Assembly: GCF_050859025.1 (NCBI RefSeq)
Contig: NZ_CP138200.1
Coordinates: 2,232,001 to 2,296,000 of the forward strand
Source: Wukongibacter sp050859025
GTDB taxonomy: Bacteria; Bacillota; Clostridia; Peptostreptococcales; Caminicellaceae
Direction: 5' to 3'
DNA length: 64,000 nucleotides
Translations under genes and position numbers: made by a program
The notes under the pieces: generated by a model
What the model saw: the letters and a program-made list of their open reading frames with translations, nothing else
What the model was told of the DNA's origin: nothing
Databases searched by the model: none
In this document: positions 1 through 8,316 of the stretch, piece after piece
Position numbering within the stretch: the stretch's first letter is position 1
Layout: the number at the start of each line of letters is the position of its first letter

Positions 1-1
1 T

Positions 2-469
2 TTCATAAGAACTGATAGTGAAGGCAATATTACCTTTATGCAATCAAATACAATTTTAATGAATAATTTGGCTGCGGATGTTGCACTGGAGGTACAACAA
101 AGAATGCAGGAAATAGGAACCCAGGAGGAGACGATGATAAGAATACCCTTAGGAAATATATTTGAAAGTCAAATATTAGCACAGTACGGGCCTAAAATAA
201 ATGTTGAAGTTACTACAATTGGGAGGGTAAATGTAGACTTTTATACGGAGTTTGAGCAGTCGGGAATAAATCAAACAAGGCATAAGATATACTTAACAGT
301 AAATACTCAAGTTAAAACAATTATTCCATTTACATCAAAAACAATGCCGGTGCAGTCGACTGTTCCTATAGCTGAGACAATCATAGTAGGCAAAGTTCCT
401 GCTAATTATGTAAATGTACCAAAGGAAGAGCTGATGAACGTTGTTCCAGAAGGAAATGATGATAAGTAG
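2..469 (+). CDS. yunB: Sporulation protein YunB, 3' part (5' end outside window)
   Basis: The reading frame is open from base 2, upstream of the first ATG at 38, so the true start lies before the window. The visible 155 residues match the C-terminal part of YunB, a membrane-anchored protein needed for sporulation in Bacillus and widespread in clostridia. Visible family features are the NNLAADVALEVQQRM stretch, the IPLGNIF segment and the IPFTSKTMPV segment followed by ETIIVGKVPANYVNVP. The N-terminal membrane segment expected for the family would be outside the window. No strong T-rich terminator is visible directly after the stop. Identification rests on recalled family sequence and is fairly firm. 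Confidence 0.85.
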   Translation, partial: FIRTDSEGNITFMQSNTILMNNLAADVALEVQQRMQEIGTQEETMIRIPLGNIFESQILAQYGPKINVEVTTIGRVNVDFYTEFEQSGINQTRHKIYLTVNTQVKTIIPFTSKTMPVQSTVPIAETIIVGKVPANYVNVPKEELMNVVPEGNDDK

Positions 470-599
470 TTAGGCTAATGCTCTAATATATAAGGTATTA
501 CCCGGGAAATTCCAGCTTTATAATAGGAATATTCGCCTAGATTTAGTATCTAAAATTTATAGCTTATAAATTTTTTGAAAAGGTTGAGAGGTAACTGAT

Positions 600-680
600 A
601 TGCAAAAGATAATGATTATAGGGGCTACTGGAACTGGTAAATCTACTATGGTCCGTACACTAAGTAATATAATATCTTAG
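600..680 (+). pseudogene. Remnant of a P-loop kinase/ATPase gene (26 codons)
   Basis: A ribosome site (GAGAGG) precedes an ATG opening a 26-residue peptide with a perfect Walker A motif, GATGTGKST, after a beta strand (KIMIIG). This is how small nucleotide-kinase-like proteins begin, but a TAG follows at once and no continuation is seen in other frames. It is most likely the stump of a deleted P-loop gene. A real 26-residue peptide is the less likely alternative. Confidence 0.4.
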
Positions 681-694
681 GAATAAATACGATT

Positions 695-719
695 GGCTTC
701 TGCAAATTATGCAGAAGCC
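695..719 (+). terminator. Hairpin after the P-loop remnant
   Basis: GGCTTCTGCA and TGCAGAAGCC form a perfect 10-bp stem around a 5-base loop. It lies 14 bases after the stop of the remnant gene. There is no U run after it, so it may be a weak terminator or an mRNA-end hairpin. Confidence 0.45.
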
Positions 720-843
720 ATATATATAGGGTTGTGGGGGAGTATTATCTAATAATTATTATAGCTGGAGAAGATTAACTCAGTGTTAAGAAACTATTAA
801 AGTTATGAAATAAAACTATTAAAAATTTATCATTAAAAATGTA

Positions 844-949
844 ATATAGAAATCGTAATAAATCTTTTACATTTTGATTCCTTGAAAAGCCTTGAAGCAT
901 TTGCTATTCAAAAAATCAAAATGTAGATTTATAAGTACGTTCTATATAG
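844..949. repeat. Palindromic repeat, family 5 (full copy)
   Basis: An imperfect palindrome about 105 bp long. The left arm begins TATAGAAATCGTAATAAATC and runs to ACATTTTGATT; the right arm is its complement (AATCAAAATGT ... TTCTATATA). Half copies starting TATAGAAATC occur near 57608 and 60302. The rest of the 681-1267 gap shows no gene. Confidence 0.5.
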
Positions 950-1267
950 ATATTTAATAGCTTTACAAGTATTAGAAGAAGGTGTTCTATGAAGATCTCA
1001 AAGGGCTTATAATTTTCTATTGTTATAAGAAATTAAAATTCCATAATAAAAAATTTTGTTTCTATGAAAAAGGGGTAAAAACTAAATAAGTATAATTTAA
1101 GCTACTGTGATAGTTCTTTGGGAAAAGGATAATGATATCTCTTAGAGATTTGTAATTTTCTATTTCTATTTTACTAGTTATATGAGTTGATTTAGAACTT
1201 TTTAAAATTGTATATACTTTAGAATACTCAAATATAGCTGATGATATAAAAAGAGGAGGGGGATTTG

Positions 1268-1486
1268 ATGAGTAAATACGAGAAGATAATTGTTTTGAAT
1301 AATGAAATAGAAGCAAGGTTGATGGATGAAATTTTAAAGGATAGGCAAATCCCCCATATTATTCAGTCGTATTATAGCTCAGCCTATGGAGTTATCTTTC
1401 AATTTAGCGGTGGATGGGGACATATAGAAGCTGAATCAAAATATCGTAATCAAATTATATCTATTTATAATGAGGTAAAAAGGTAG
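1268..1486 (+). CDS. Small DUF2007-like protein
   Basis: A 72-residue protein. The ATG at 1268 was chosen because AGGAGGGGG (1254-1262) stands 5 bases upstream; a TTG one codon earlier is the alternative. The pattern (IIVLNNEIEARLMDEILKDRQIPHIIQSYYSSAYG) resembles the DUF2007 'putative signal transducing protein' fold, in which short proteins begin with a strand and then a helix carrying an E-A-x-x-M-x-x-x-L register. No catalytic residues can be named. It is a single gene with nothing functionally informative beside it. Confidence 0.55.
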   Translation: MSKYEKIIVLNNEIEARLMDEILKDRQIPHIIQSYYSSAYGVIFQFSGGWGHIEAESKYRNQIISIYNEVKR

Positions 1487-1629
1487 ATAGGGCGTAGGCC
1501 CTATTTTGGGATAGTTTAATCCGTAAAGCTGCTAATTCACATCAAAATAGTAGAAAAGATAGTAGAAAAATGTTAATATATTTATAAAATTATAAAATAT
1601 ATTTGATATTTACTATAATGGAGGAGTAT

Positions 1630-2439
1630 ATGAGTAATTATATTCACATAGCTATAGGAGATTCTGCAAATGGAAGTTTGAAGACTCTTTTAAAACCCAA
1701 TAGGCAATCAAAATATTATGGTTCAGTTAGAAATTTTAGAGAAGATCTTTCTATAGGAAGTATATATCAGCTTGAAAAAAACATAGGTAAAAGAACTGAA
1801 TGGTTTAATAGAATATACACAGAGACAGGATACTCTGAGCTTATTAAAGACAATTATATAGAAAAGGAAATAGAATTATCATATATTAAGGAATTAGATA
1901 TTTTAAGAGATAGTAAGATAATTATTTGGCATGGAGAGAATGTTTTAGAACAGACTTCATTAAGATACTTAGTTAGTAGATTTAGGGATAATGAGATTTA
2001 TGAAGTATCGGTTTCCAAGAATATAAGAAAAGAACTTAAGGGAGAAATATATAGTCCAAGGGCTACAGCCGAATGTAGAATAGAGGAATTAGAAAAAGCC
2101 TTAGAGCATGTCACCTTAATAGATAATAATAGAAAAGAAATGCTTATTTCTGAGTGGAATCAGCTTAGAGAAGATAAAGCTACATTAAGAATCTATAGAA
2201 ATAATAAAGTGATTTGTGAAGATGAAACATATTATGATAAGTATATATTGGAATATACACCTAATGAGTTTATAAAAGCTGCTAGGGTAATAGGAACTGT
2301 TATGGGAAAATCAGATCAATTAGTGACAGATGTATTTATTGATTATAGAATAAGACTATTAATTGATTTAGGTAAGCTGGAATATAGAGGTAAGTTTAGA
2401 TTTATGAGAGAGTTTGATATAAAGATGAAAGAAAAATAG
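1630..2439 (+). CDS. DUF1835 / DUF3658 domain protein
   Basis: A 269-residue soluble protein. The ATG at 1630 follows GGAGGA (1620-1625) at good spacing, so it is preferred to the TTG at 1603. The N-terminal half (YIHIAIGDSANGSLK, later KIIIWHGENVLEQTSLRYL) matches DUF1835, whose members share a HIVxGDSxAGxLK-type start and a conserved WHG-N-x-x-E-Q motif. The C-terminal half, with TPNEFIKAARVIGTVMG and FIDYRIRLLIDLGKLEYRG, matches the DUF3658 domain usually attached. The function of the family is unknown. The gene ends 8 bases before a terminator hairpin that carries a MITE. Confidence 0.8.
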   Translation: MSNYIHIAIGDSANGSLKTLLKPNRQSKYYGSVRNFREDLSIGSIYQLEKNIGKRTEWFNRIYTETGYSELIKDNYIEKEIELSYIKELDILRDSKIIIWHGENVLEQTSLRYLVSRFRDNEIYEVSVSKNIRKELKGEIYSPRATAECRIEELEKALEHVTLIDNNRKEMLISEWNQLREDKATLRIYRNNKVICEDETYYDKYILEYTPNEFIKAARVIGTVMGKSDQLVTDVFIDYRIRLLIDLGKLEYRGKFRFMREFDIKMKEK

Positions 2440-2447
2440 AAGCTACA

Positions 2448-2644
2448 AGAGGTAGATTTATTCTACCTCTCAGATTGTTGACAAAGTCAACAAGATGATA
2501 GGCTGTTGAGAAATCTGAAGTTCGAGGCGTGCTGAAAGCAAGAGACCGCAGCGTATATAGACATACGTAAGGGTTCTTGCTTGAAGCGACAACGAAGAAA
2601 TTCGGGTTTGTCAACACCCTGAGAGGTAGATTTATTCTACCTCT
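2448..2644. mobile_element. 151-bp MITE inserted in a terminator hairpin (copy 1)
   Basis: The element spans 2471-2621. It begins CAGATTGTTGACAAAG and its other end, read inward, is CAGGGTGTTGACAAAC, so it has about 15-bp inverted ends. The flanks 2448-2470 and 2622-2644 are the same 23-bp hairpin (AGAGGTAG, 7-base loop, CTACCTCT); only the right copy is followed by the T run. The simplest reading is insertion into the terminator of the upstream gene with duplication of the entire hairpin. It encodes no protein but can fold through GCAAGAGACC / GGGTTCTTGC. A near-identical copy lies inverted at 22670-22820. Confidence 0.85.
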
Positions 2645-2856
2645 TTTTTTCAAAATAGAGGTTTAATATTAATAATATGGGTAATAATCATTATAAGGGG
2701 TAAGCTATTAATTTAGCGCAGATTATTTTTAAACTTTATACAAATAATTGGAGTTAACATCAAAATAACAAAAATATCACAATTTGTACATAAAATATTA
2801 ATATTTGTCTAGTATAATAAACAAATAAACTAAGAAAGGTGAAGGAATGAATAGAT

Positions 2857-2958
2857 ATGAATAGAATAAAAACAGCCATTGTAGGATCGGTATTATCTTT
2901 AGTAGTATGGGGTTTTACATTTGGAATAGTTCAATTAAGTTTAACAGTACCTCAATAG
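2857..2958 (+). CDS. Possible 33-residue membrane peptide
   Basis: An ORF of 33 codons encoding a peptide with a basic start (MNRIKTA) and one hydrophobic segment (IVGSVLSLVVWGFTFGIV). An AGGTGAAGGA ribosome site lies a little far upstream, and an overlapping 5-codon ORF starts at 2847. A very good terminator follows 50 bases later, which argues for a real short transcript. No homologue is recognised; it could be a small membrane peptide or chance. Confidence 0.35.
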   Translation: MNRIKTAIVGSVLSLVVWGFTFGIVQLSLTVPQ

Positions 2959-3008
2959 AATAATATATTAAGGAAATTAGGACTTTAAAAAGTTCCATTA
3001 TATGATGA

Positions 3009-3032
3009 AGTAGGGCTAAGCTCTACTTTTTT
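3009..3032 (+). terminator. Intrinsic terminator
   Basis: AGTAGGGCTAAGCTCTACT folds as an 8-bp stem with one G-U pair and a 3-base loop, followed directly by TTTTTT. It ends the short unit that contains the 33-codon ORF. Confidence 0.75.
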
Positions 3033-3172
3033 GCTTTTTTGGTCTAAATAATGTATCAAATCTTTATAATATTAAATATACCATGTAGAAATTGAAATAC
3101 TATGTGATAAAATAGTTATTGTTAAATAAGACAGTAATACAAAAGATAATTCAATATAAGAAGGGGACTATA

Positions 3173-5353
3173 ATGAGCAAATTAATATTAGCAGAAAAGC
3201 CGTCGGTTGCAAGGAACATTGCTACAGCCCTCGGTTGTAAAAATAGAAAAGATGGATATATAGAAGGTAATGGTTATATAATAACTTGGGCCTTTGGACA
3301 TTTACTTCAGCTTTATGATTGCAAGGATTATGACCAAAAGATGAAGATATGGAGAATGGGTTATTTCCCTTATATACCTGAACAATTTAGATACAAAGTT
3401 AAATCAAGCTCAAAGAATAAGAATAAGCAGGATTCAGGAGCCTATAAACAGTTAAAGATTATAGGAGGTCTTGTGAAAAGAAACGATGTAGCGGAGATTA
3501 TTTCAGCAGTAGATTACGATAGAGAAGGTGAAGTTATTAGTACCTTGATTTGGAATTATCTCAAGGTTCAAAAGCCGATTTATAGATTACTTATAAACGA
3601 ATGGACACCGGAAGAGATCCACAGAGGTATGAAAGAACTAAAAACCAATGAGGAAATGAAGAAGCTGCAGGATGCTGGATTGAGTAGGCAACTGGCTGAT
3701 TGGGTTATAGGGATAAATTTCACGTCGGTAGCAACATTAAAGTATGCTAGGGGAAAGGGAAATCTTTTAAATATAGGACGTGTTCTGTTACCTACCCTTA
3801 AAATAATCTATGATAGAGATAAAGAGATCGAAAAATTTGTACCTAAGGATTATTATAAGTTGAAGGCTAAGTTTGAAAATGAAACAAATAAGCAGTATGA
3901 TGGTATATATTATGAAGGTAAAAATGATAAATTTGAAGATAAGGAAAAACTAAGGCAGATAGCTAAAGAAATCAGAAAAAAGCAAGGGGAAATTATAAAG
4001 AAGAAAAAACAAAGGAAGAAACAATATCCACCATTTTTATTTAATTTATCAAATCTTCAAGGCTTTATAACAAGTAAATACAAAGGATGGACATCGGACA
4101 AGGTACTGAAGGTAGCTCAGGGGTTATATGAAAAAAAGTTTATTACCTATCCTAGGACTGCAAGTATGGCTTTAGAGGAGAGCTTAAAGGATAAGGCTAA
4201 AAAGGTTCTAAATACCTTAAAGAAAGGATTACCCTATGAAGATGAAATTAAATTTAGTACTTCTTCAAGAATATTTAATAATAAAAAGGTAGAAAGTCAC
4301 AGTGCTATTATTCCTACCTATGTTATACCTAAGAACTTGAGTGAAGATGAGAAAAAAGTATATAGTTCTATTAAAAACAGATTTATTGCACAATTCATGC
4401 CTGTAGCTGAATTTGACCATACTGAAATAGTAACTAAGGTCGAAACACAGGGTGGAGATAGACTGTTTATTTCAAAGGGCAAGGTGCTAGTGGAAGAAGG
4501 ATGGTTAAAAATTGAGGGGTCATCGAGTAAGGATGAATTGTTGCCGGAGGTTCAGCAGGGAGAGATTGTAACGGTACAGGGGGCTAGAGTTGAGACGAAG
4601 AAAACAACACCACCAAAGCCTCATACAGAAAAAACCCTTCTAAAAGTAATGGAGAACTGTGGTAAAAAGGTTTCAAAGAAGGATGAAGAAGACGGTGAAG
4701 AGATGTTACAGGCGATTTTAAGTGGATACTCTATTGGAACACCTGCCACCAGAGCTGATACTATAAAGAGGCTAAAGCTTACAAAATATATTGCTGCCAA
4801 AGGAAAATCTTTATATGCAACGGAAAAAGGGACTAAGTTGGTGGAGACATTTCCTATAAAGGAACTATTTGATTTAGACTATACAGGTAGATTAGAAAAA
4901 ACACTTTCGGATATAGAAAAAGGGAAATTCAAAAAGGAGGATTTTTTGGAGCACATTTTTACATTTACTAAGGATGGTGTAAATAAAATCGTATCAGATA
5001 CGGGTGAATTAATTGTTGGAGCAAATAATACAGGTAAAGATGCTGTTAAAGAAGATGTAGAAATTCTTGGCAAGTGTCCTGCATGTGGTCATAGTATTAT
5101 AGAAGGGAAGAAGGGCTTTGGATGTAGCAACTGGAGGAGTGGATGTAAATTTGTAATATGGAAAAATGATAAGTATCTTGCTTCCATGAAGAAAAAATTA
5201 ACAAAAACAATGGTCAAAAAACTTTTGGCTGATGGTAGAATAAAGGTAAAGGGATTAATAAGCAAAAAAGGAAATGAATTTGATGCTATTTTAACCTATG
5301 AGAAAAATAAGGAAAATAATTATTATAGTTGGAAAATGGAATTTGATAAATGA
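3173..5353 (+). CDS. topB: DNA topoisomerase III
   Basis: A 726-residue type IA topoisomerase, which breaks and passes single strands through a 5'-phosphotyrosine link. The ATG at 3173 is used because MSKLILAEKPSVARNIA is the family N-terminus and AAGGGG precedes it. Visible features are the TOPRIM acidic motif DYDREGE (about residues 113-119), the active-site segment FITYPRTAS with the tyrosine near 326, PATRADT near 525, and a C-terminal CPACG ... C zinc ribbon near 634-657. The next gene's ribosome site begins within 20 bases, so the two are probably co-transcribed. Identification is firm. Confidence 0.95.
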   Translation: MSKLILAEKPSVARNIATALGCKNRKDGYIEGNGYIITWAFGHLLQLYDCKDYDQKMKIWRMGYFPYIPEQFRYKVKSSSKNKNKQDSGAYKQLKIIGGLVKRNDVAEIISAVDYDREGEVISTLIWNYLKVQKPIYRLLINEWTPEEIHRGMKELKTNEEMKKLQDAGLSRQLADWVIGINFTSVATLKYARGKGNLLNIGRVLLPTLKIIYDRDKEIEKFVPKDYYKLKAKFENETNKQYDGIYYEGKNDKFEDKEKLRQIAKEIRKKQGEIIKKKKQRKKQYPPFLFNLSNLQGFITSKYKGWTSDKVLKVAQGLYEKKFITYPRTASMALEESLKDKAKKVLNTLKKGLPYEDEIKFSTSSRIFNNKKVESHSAIIPTYVIPKNLSEDEKKVYSSIKNRFIAQFMPVAEFDHTEIVTKVETQGGDRLFISKGKVLVEEGWLKIEGSSSKDELLPEVQQGEIVTVQGARVETKKTTPPKPHTEKTLLKVMENCGKKVSKKDEEDGEEMLQAILSGYSIGTPATRADTIKRLKLTKYIAAKGKSLYATEKGTKLVETFPIKELFDLDYTGRLEKTLSDIEKGKFKKEDFLEHIFTFTKDGVNKIVSDTGELIVGANNTGKDAVKEDVEILGKCPACGHSIIEGKKGFGCSNWRSGCKFVIWKNDKYLASMKKKLTKTMVKKLLADGRIKVKGLISKKGNEFDAILTYEKNKENNYYSWKMEFDK

Positions 5354-5379
5354 CACTTAATTTTTTAAAGGAGAGCAAA

Positions 5380-6021
5380 ATGGATAATATAGAAAACTTC
5401 ACGAAGGGTGAAGAAATTACTAATGCCATTTTACATGGGATTGGATTGGGATTAGCTATTGCGGCCCTATGTGTTCTAGTTGTATTTGCTAAAATTTACG
5501 GAGATGTATGGTATATAGTAAGCTTTAGCATATATGGAGCTACCTTAGTACTACTTTATCTATCTTCAACCTTATATCATAGTTTCCCAGAAGGAAGGGT
5601 TAAAAATATCTTTGAAATTTTTGACCATTCGGCAATTTACTTACTAATTGCTGGGACATATACACCACTAACACTAATTTCTCTTAGAGGAAAAATTGGC
5701 TGGACTATATTTAGCATTGTGTGGGGAATAGCCTTGGTCGGTATTATATTTAAAGTGTTTTGGGTTAAAAAGTTTGTAATATTTTCTACGATTCTCTATA
5801 TAGTTATGGGATGGCTCATTATATTTGCTATTAAACCCTTAATTCAAGCAGTAAACAAAACTAGCATCATACTTTTAGTTGCTGGTGGGGCTTCATATAC
5901 AATAGGAACAATTTTTTATGTTTGGCGAAGGATGAAATATCATCATGCAATTTGGCATCTCTTCGTATTAGGAGGAAGCATTTGTCATTTCTTTACCATA
6001 TTATTTTTGCTGCCAAAATAA
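5380..6021 (+). CDS. Hemolysin III family (PAQR-like) membrane protein
   Basis: A 213-residue integral membrane protein with about seven hydrophobic helices. The ATG at 5380 follows AAAGGAGAG; an ATG overlapping the topB stop at 5350 is in frame but lacks a ribosome site. The conserved metal-binding set is present: SSTLYHSF, FDHSAIYLLIAGTYTP, and a late WHLFVLGGSICHF. These are the PAQR/YqfA signatures. The substrate in bacteria is unclear, and the 'hemolysin' name is historical. Confidence 0.9.
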   Translation: MDNIENFTKGEEITNAILHGIGLGLAIAALCVLVVFAKIYGDVWYIVSFSIYGATLVLLYLSSTLYHSFPEGRVKNIFEIFDHSAIYLLIAGTYTPLTLISLRGKIGWTIFSIVWGIALVGIIFKVFWVKKFVIFSTILYIVMGWLIIFAIKPLIQAVNKTSIILLVAGGASYTIGTIFYVWRRMKYHHAIWHLFVLGGSICHFFTILFLLPK

Positions 6022-6031
6022 ATTAGCCTAG

Positions 6032-6135
6032 TATAGGGAGTTCCAAGTAAATCTTAATTTATACATATCAAAATATCTGATGAATCTTAGGATTTTTGAT
6101 GTGTATAAATTAAAGTTTTGACTGGAATCTCTATT
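6032..6135. repeat. Palindromic repeat, family 1 (copy A)
   Basis: Imperfect palindrome of about 100 bp: left arm GAGTTCCAAGTAAATCTTAA then TTTATACATATCAAAA; right arm TTTTGATGTGTATAAATTAA to GGAATCTCTAT. An almost identical copy is at 30798-30902 and a diverged one at 17635-17735. Confidence 0.7.
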
Positions 6136-6230
6136 GGATTTATGATAAATTCAGAAGCATTTAACATATTCTTAAACTTTCCATGAATGATGTGTATTAA
6201 AAAAGTATTCAAATATTACAATAAAGATTG

Positions 6231-6282
6231 TATAATATAATAAGTTGTTATAAAAATTGCGCAAATACTTGTGCAATTTTTT
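6231..6282 (+). promoter_or_regulatory. Leader of the ABC-F gene: -10 element and intrinsic terminator/attenuator
   Basis: TATAAT at 6231-6236 is followed 15 bases later by a very strong hairpin, AAAAATTGCGCAA, loop ATAC, TTGTGCAATTTTT (6252-6281). The right arm itself ends in U residues, so it should stop transcription just after the start. Such early terminators precede many antibiotic-responsive ABC-F genes. No -35 close to consensus is seen. Attenuation is inferred; the hairpin could instead end a transcript from upstream. Confidence 0.5.
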
Positions 6283-6298
6283 AGGTATATAAACTGAG

Positions 6299-6369
6299 AG
6301 GAGGATGTTATACAAGTATAGAAGGAATAATTAAGTAGATTCTATATCGTTGTATAACAAATTAAATTG
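6299..6369 (+). promoter_or_regulatory. Shine-Dalgarno and TTG start separated by a 52-base hairpin
   Basis: AGGAGG is at 6299-6304 but the family-consistent TTG start is at 6367. Between them GTTATACAA (6307-6315) pairs perfectly with TTGTATAAC (6350-6358), and TATAGAA (6317-6323) with TTCTATA (6340-6346). With the hairpin formed, the effective spacing between AGGAGG and TTG is 10 bases. A 9-residue ORF (6305-6334) begins directly at the AGGAGG. Confidence 0.6.
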
Positions 6370-7983
6370 ATTACAGTTACAGGCGTTGGACTAAGATTTG
6401 GAGACAAAAAATTATTTGATGATGTAAATTTAAAATTTACTCCGGGGAATTGCTATGGAGTAATAGGTGCAAATGGTGCGGGGAAATCAACTTTTTTGAA
6501 GATTCTTTCTGGAGAGATTGAACCGAATACAGGAGATGTTTCCATAACACCTGGTGAGAGATTGGCTGTTCTAAAACAAAATCATTTTGAATTTGATGAA
6601 TATAATGTATTAGATACAGTTATTATGGGATATAAGAGACTTTATGAAATAATGCAGGAAAAGGATGCTCTTTATCAAAAGGAAGATTTTAGCGAAGAAG
6701 ATGGAATAAAGGCATCGGAGCTAGAAGCTGAGTTTGCAGAGTTAGATGGCTGGGAAGCAGAGGTAAATGCTGAGAAGCTATTATTAGGTCTAGGAATAGA
6801 TAAGGAACTCCACTATAAAAGAATGGAAGAACTAAAGGGTAGTGAAAAGGTTAAGGTTCTATTAGCTCAGGCTCTATTTGGCAACCCAGATATTCTTTTA
6901 CTAGATGAGCCTACAAACCACTTGGACTTTAAAACCATAACTTGGTTAGAAGAGTTTTTAATAAACTATCAAAATACAGTTATTGTTGTTTCACATGATA
7001 GACATTTTTTAAATAAGGTATGTACTCACATGTTGGACATAGATTTTGGTAAGGCAAAACTATTCGTCGGAAACTATGATTTCTGGTATGAGTCTAGTCA
7101 GCTGGCATTGAGACTAATGAAGGAACAAAACAAAAAGAAGGAAGATAAAATCAAAGAACTTCAAGCCTTTATAGCTAGATTTAGCTCTAATGCTTCTAAG
7201 GCTAAGCAAGCTACAGCTAGAAAAAAATTATTAGATAAGATCACTATTGATGATATTCAGCCTTCATCTAGAAGATATCCCTTTGTGGGAATCACTCCCG
7301 ATAGAGAAGCTGGCAAGGATATTTTAATAGTTGATGGAATCAGCAAAACAATTGATGGAGTGAAGGTTCTAAATAATATTTCTTTTACCCTTGCAAAAGG
7401 AGATAAGGTTATTTTCCTTGGAAAGAATGAAATGGCAAAGACCACATTATTTAAGATATTAATGGGTGAGATGGAAGCAGATGAAGGAACGTTTAAGTGG
7501 GGAGTTACCACAAAGAGGTCATATCTGCCTAAGGATAATGCGGAATATTTTGAAGGGGTTGATATGAATCTAATAGACTGGTTAAGGCAATATTCTGTTG
7601 AAAAGTCAGAAACCTTTATTAGAGGATTCCTAGGAAAGATGTTATTTTCAGGAGATGAACCATTAAAGGATGTAAGCGTACTTTCTGGAGGAGAGAAGGT
7701 AAGGTGTATGTTCTCAAGATTGATGCTTTCAGGTGCCAATGTATTAATTCTTGATGAGCCAACTAACCACCTTGATCTAGAGTCTATTCAATCAGTAAAT
7801 AATGGTCTGACAGCCTTTAAAGGAACGATGCTATTTACATCCCATGACCATAAATTTATTCAGACTATTGCTAATAGGGTAATAGAAATCACCCCAAGTG
7901 GTATCTTTGATAAGAGTGTCACCTTTGATGAATTCCTTGAGGATGAAGAGGTTCAAAAGACTATAGATAAAATGTACAAATAA
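6367..7983 (+). CDS. ykpA: ABC-F family ATPase, YkpA/YbiT type
   Basis: A 538-residue protein with two ABC ATPase domains and no membrane segments, as in ribosome-acting ABC-F proteins. Domain 1 has GANGAGKST (about 34-42) and LLLDEPTNHLD. The inter-domain linker is basic and helical (MKEQNKKKEDKIKELQ). Domain 2 has GKNEMAKTT in place of a standard Walker A, LSGGEKVRC and LILDEPTNHLD. The first signature reads LKGSEKVKV instead of LSGGQ; both deviations are typical of this subfamily. Start: TTG at 6367, because MITVTGVGLRFGDKKLF is the family beginning, although its ribosome site is displaced by a hairpin. Confidence 0.9.
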   Translation: MITVTGVGLRFGDKKLFDDVNLKFTPGNCYGVIGANGAGKSTFLKILSGEIEPNTGDVSITPGERLAVLKQNHFEFDEYNVLDTVIMGYKRLYEIMQEKDALYQKEDFSEEDGIKASELEAEFAELDGWEAEVNAEKLLLGLGIDKELHYKRMEELKGSEKVKVLLAQALFGNPDILLLDEPTNHLDFKTITWLEEFLINYQNTVIVVSHDRHFLNKVCTHMLDIDFGKAKLFVGNYDFWYESSQLALRLMKEQNKKKEDKIKELQAFIARFSSNASKAKQATARKKLLDKITIDDIQPSSRRYPFVGITPDREAGKDILIVDGISKTIDGVKVLNNISFTLAKGDKVIFLGKNEMAKTTLFKILMGEMEADEGTFKWGVTTKRSYLPKDNAEYFEGVDMNLIDWLRQYSVEKSETFIRGFLGKMLFSGDEPLKDVSVLSGGEKVRCMFSRLMLSGANVLILDEPTNHLDLESIQSVNNGLTAFKGTMLFTSHDHKFIQTIANRVIEITPSGIFDKSVTFDEFLEDEEVQKTIDKMYK

Positions 7984-8316
7984 ATCATAAGATGAAAATA
8001 ACCAGCATTGGTTTTAAACCATGTTGGTTATTTTTTATTTTTATAAGGCATTTTTCAAAAGATATCATAGATATTGAAGCTACTGGTAAAAATTTTATCA
8101 TTAGTTATTTTATTTTTTGAAATTTAGGAACATTTTAAAATTTAAATCGTCCTAATAAATAGATAAGAAAAAAGTATAATTAAAGATTGTTAAAATTAAG
8201 CCATTGTACTAGTTGCCAAAGCAGGGGGTTATGATATTTACTAAGTATTGCAAAATGGTAAGGTATAGTTTATTAGTACAAGAAGCAAATTTATATTTAT
8301 TAGAGGAGGGGAATTT
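7984..8316 (+). terminator. Terminator at 7996-8036, then a gene-free gap
   Basis: AAATAACCAGCATTGGTTT pairs with AAACCATGTTGGTTATTT and is followed by a T run, ending the ABC-F gene. The remaining 280 bases to the next gene are AT-rich with no ORF or convincing structure; they should contain the promoter of the VWA lipoprotein gene. Confidence 0.75.

Noticed and set aside
2402..2653. 83-codon minus-strand ORF
   Set aside because: It runs through the MITE and both terminator copies; translation of a repeat, with no ribosome site.
6367..7983. Deviant signature (LKGSEKV) and Walker A (GKNEMAKTT) in the ABC-F protein as signs of inactivation
   Set aside because: The same deviations are typical of the YkpA/YbiT subfamily.
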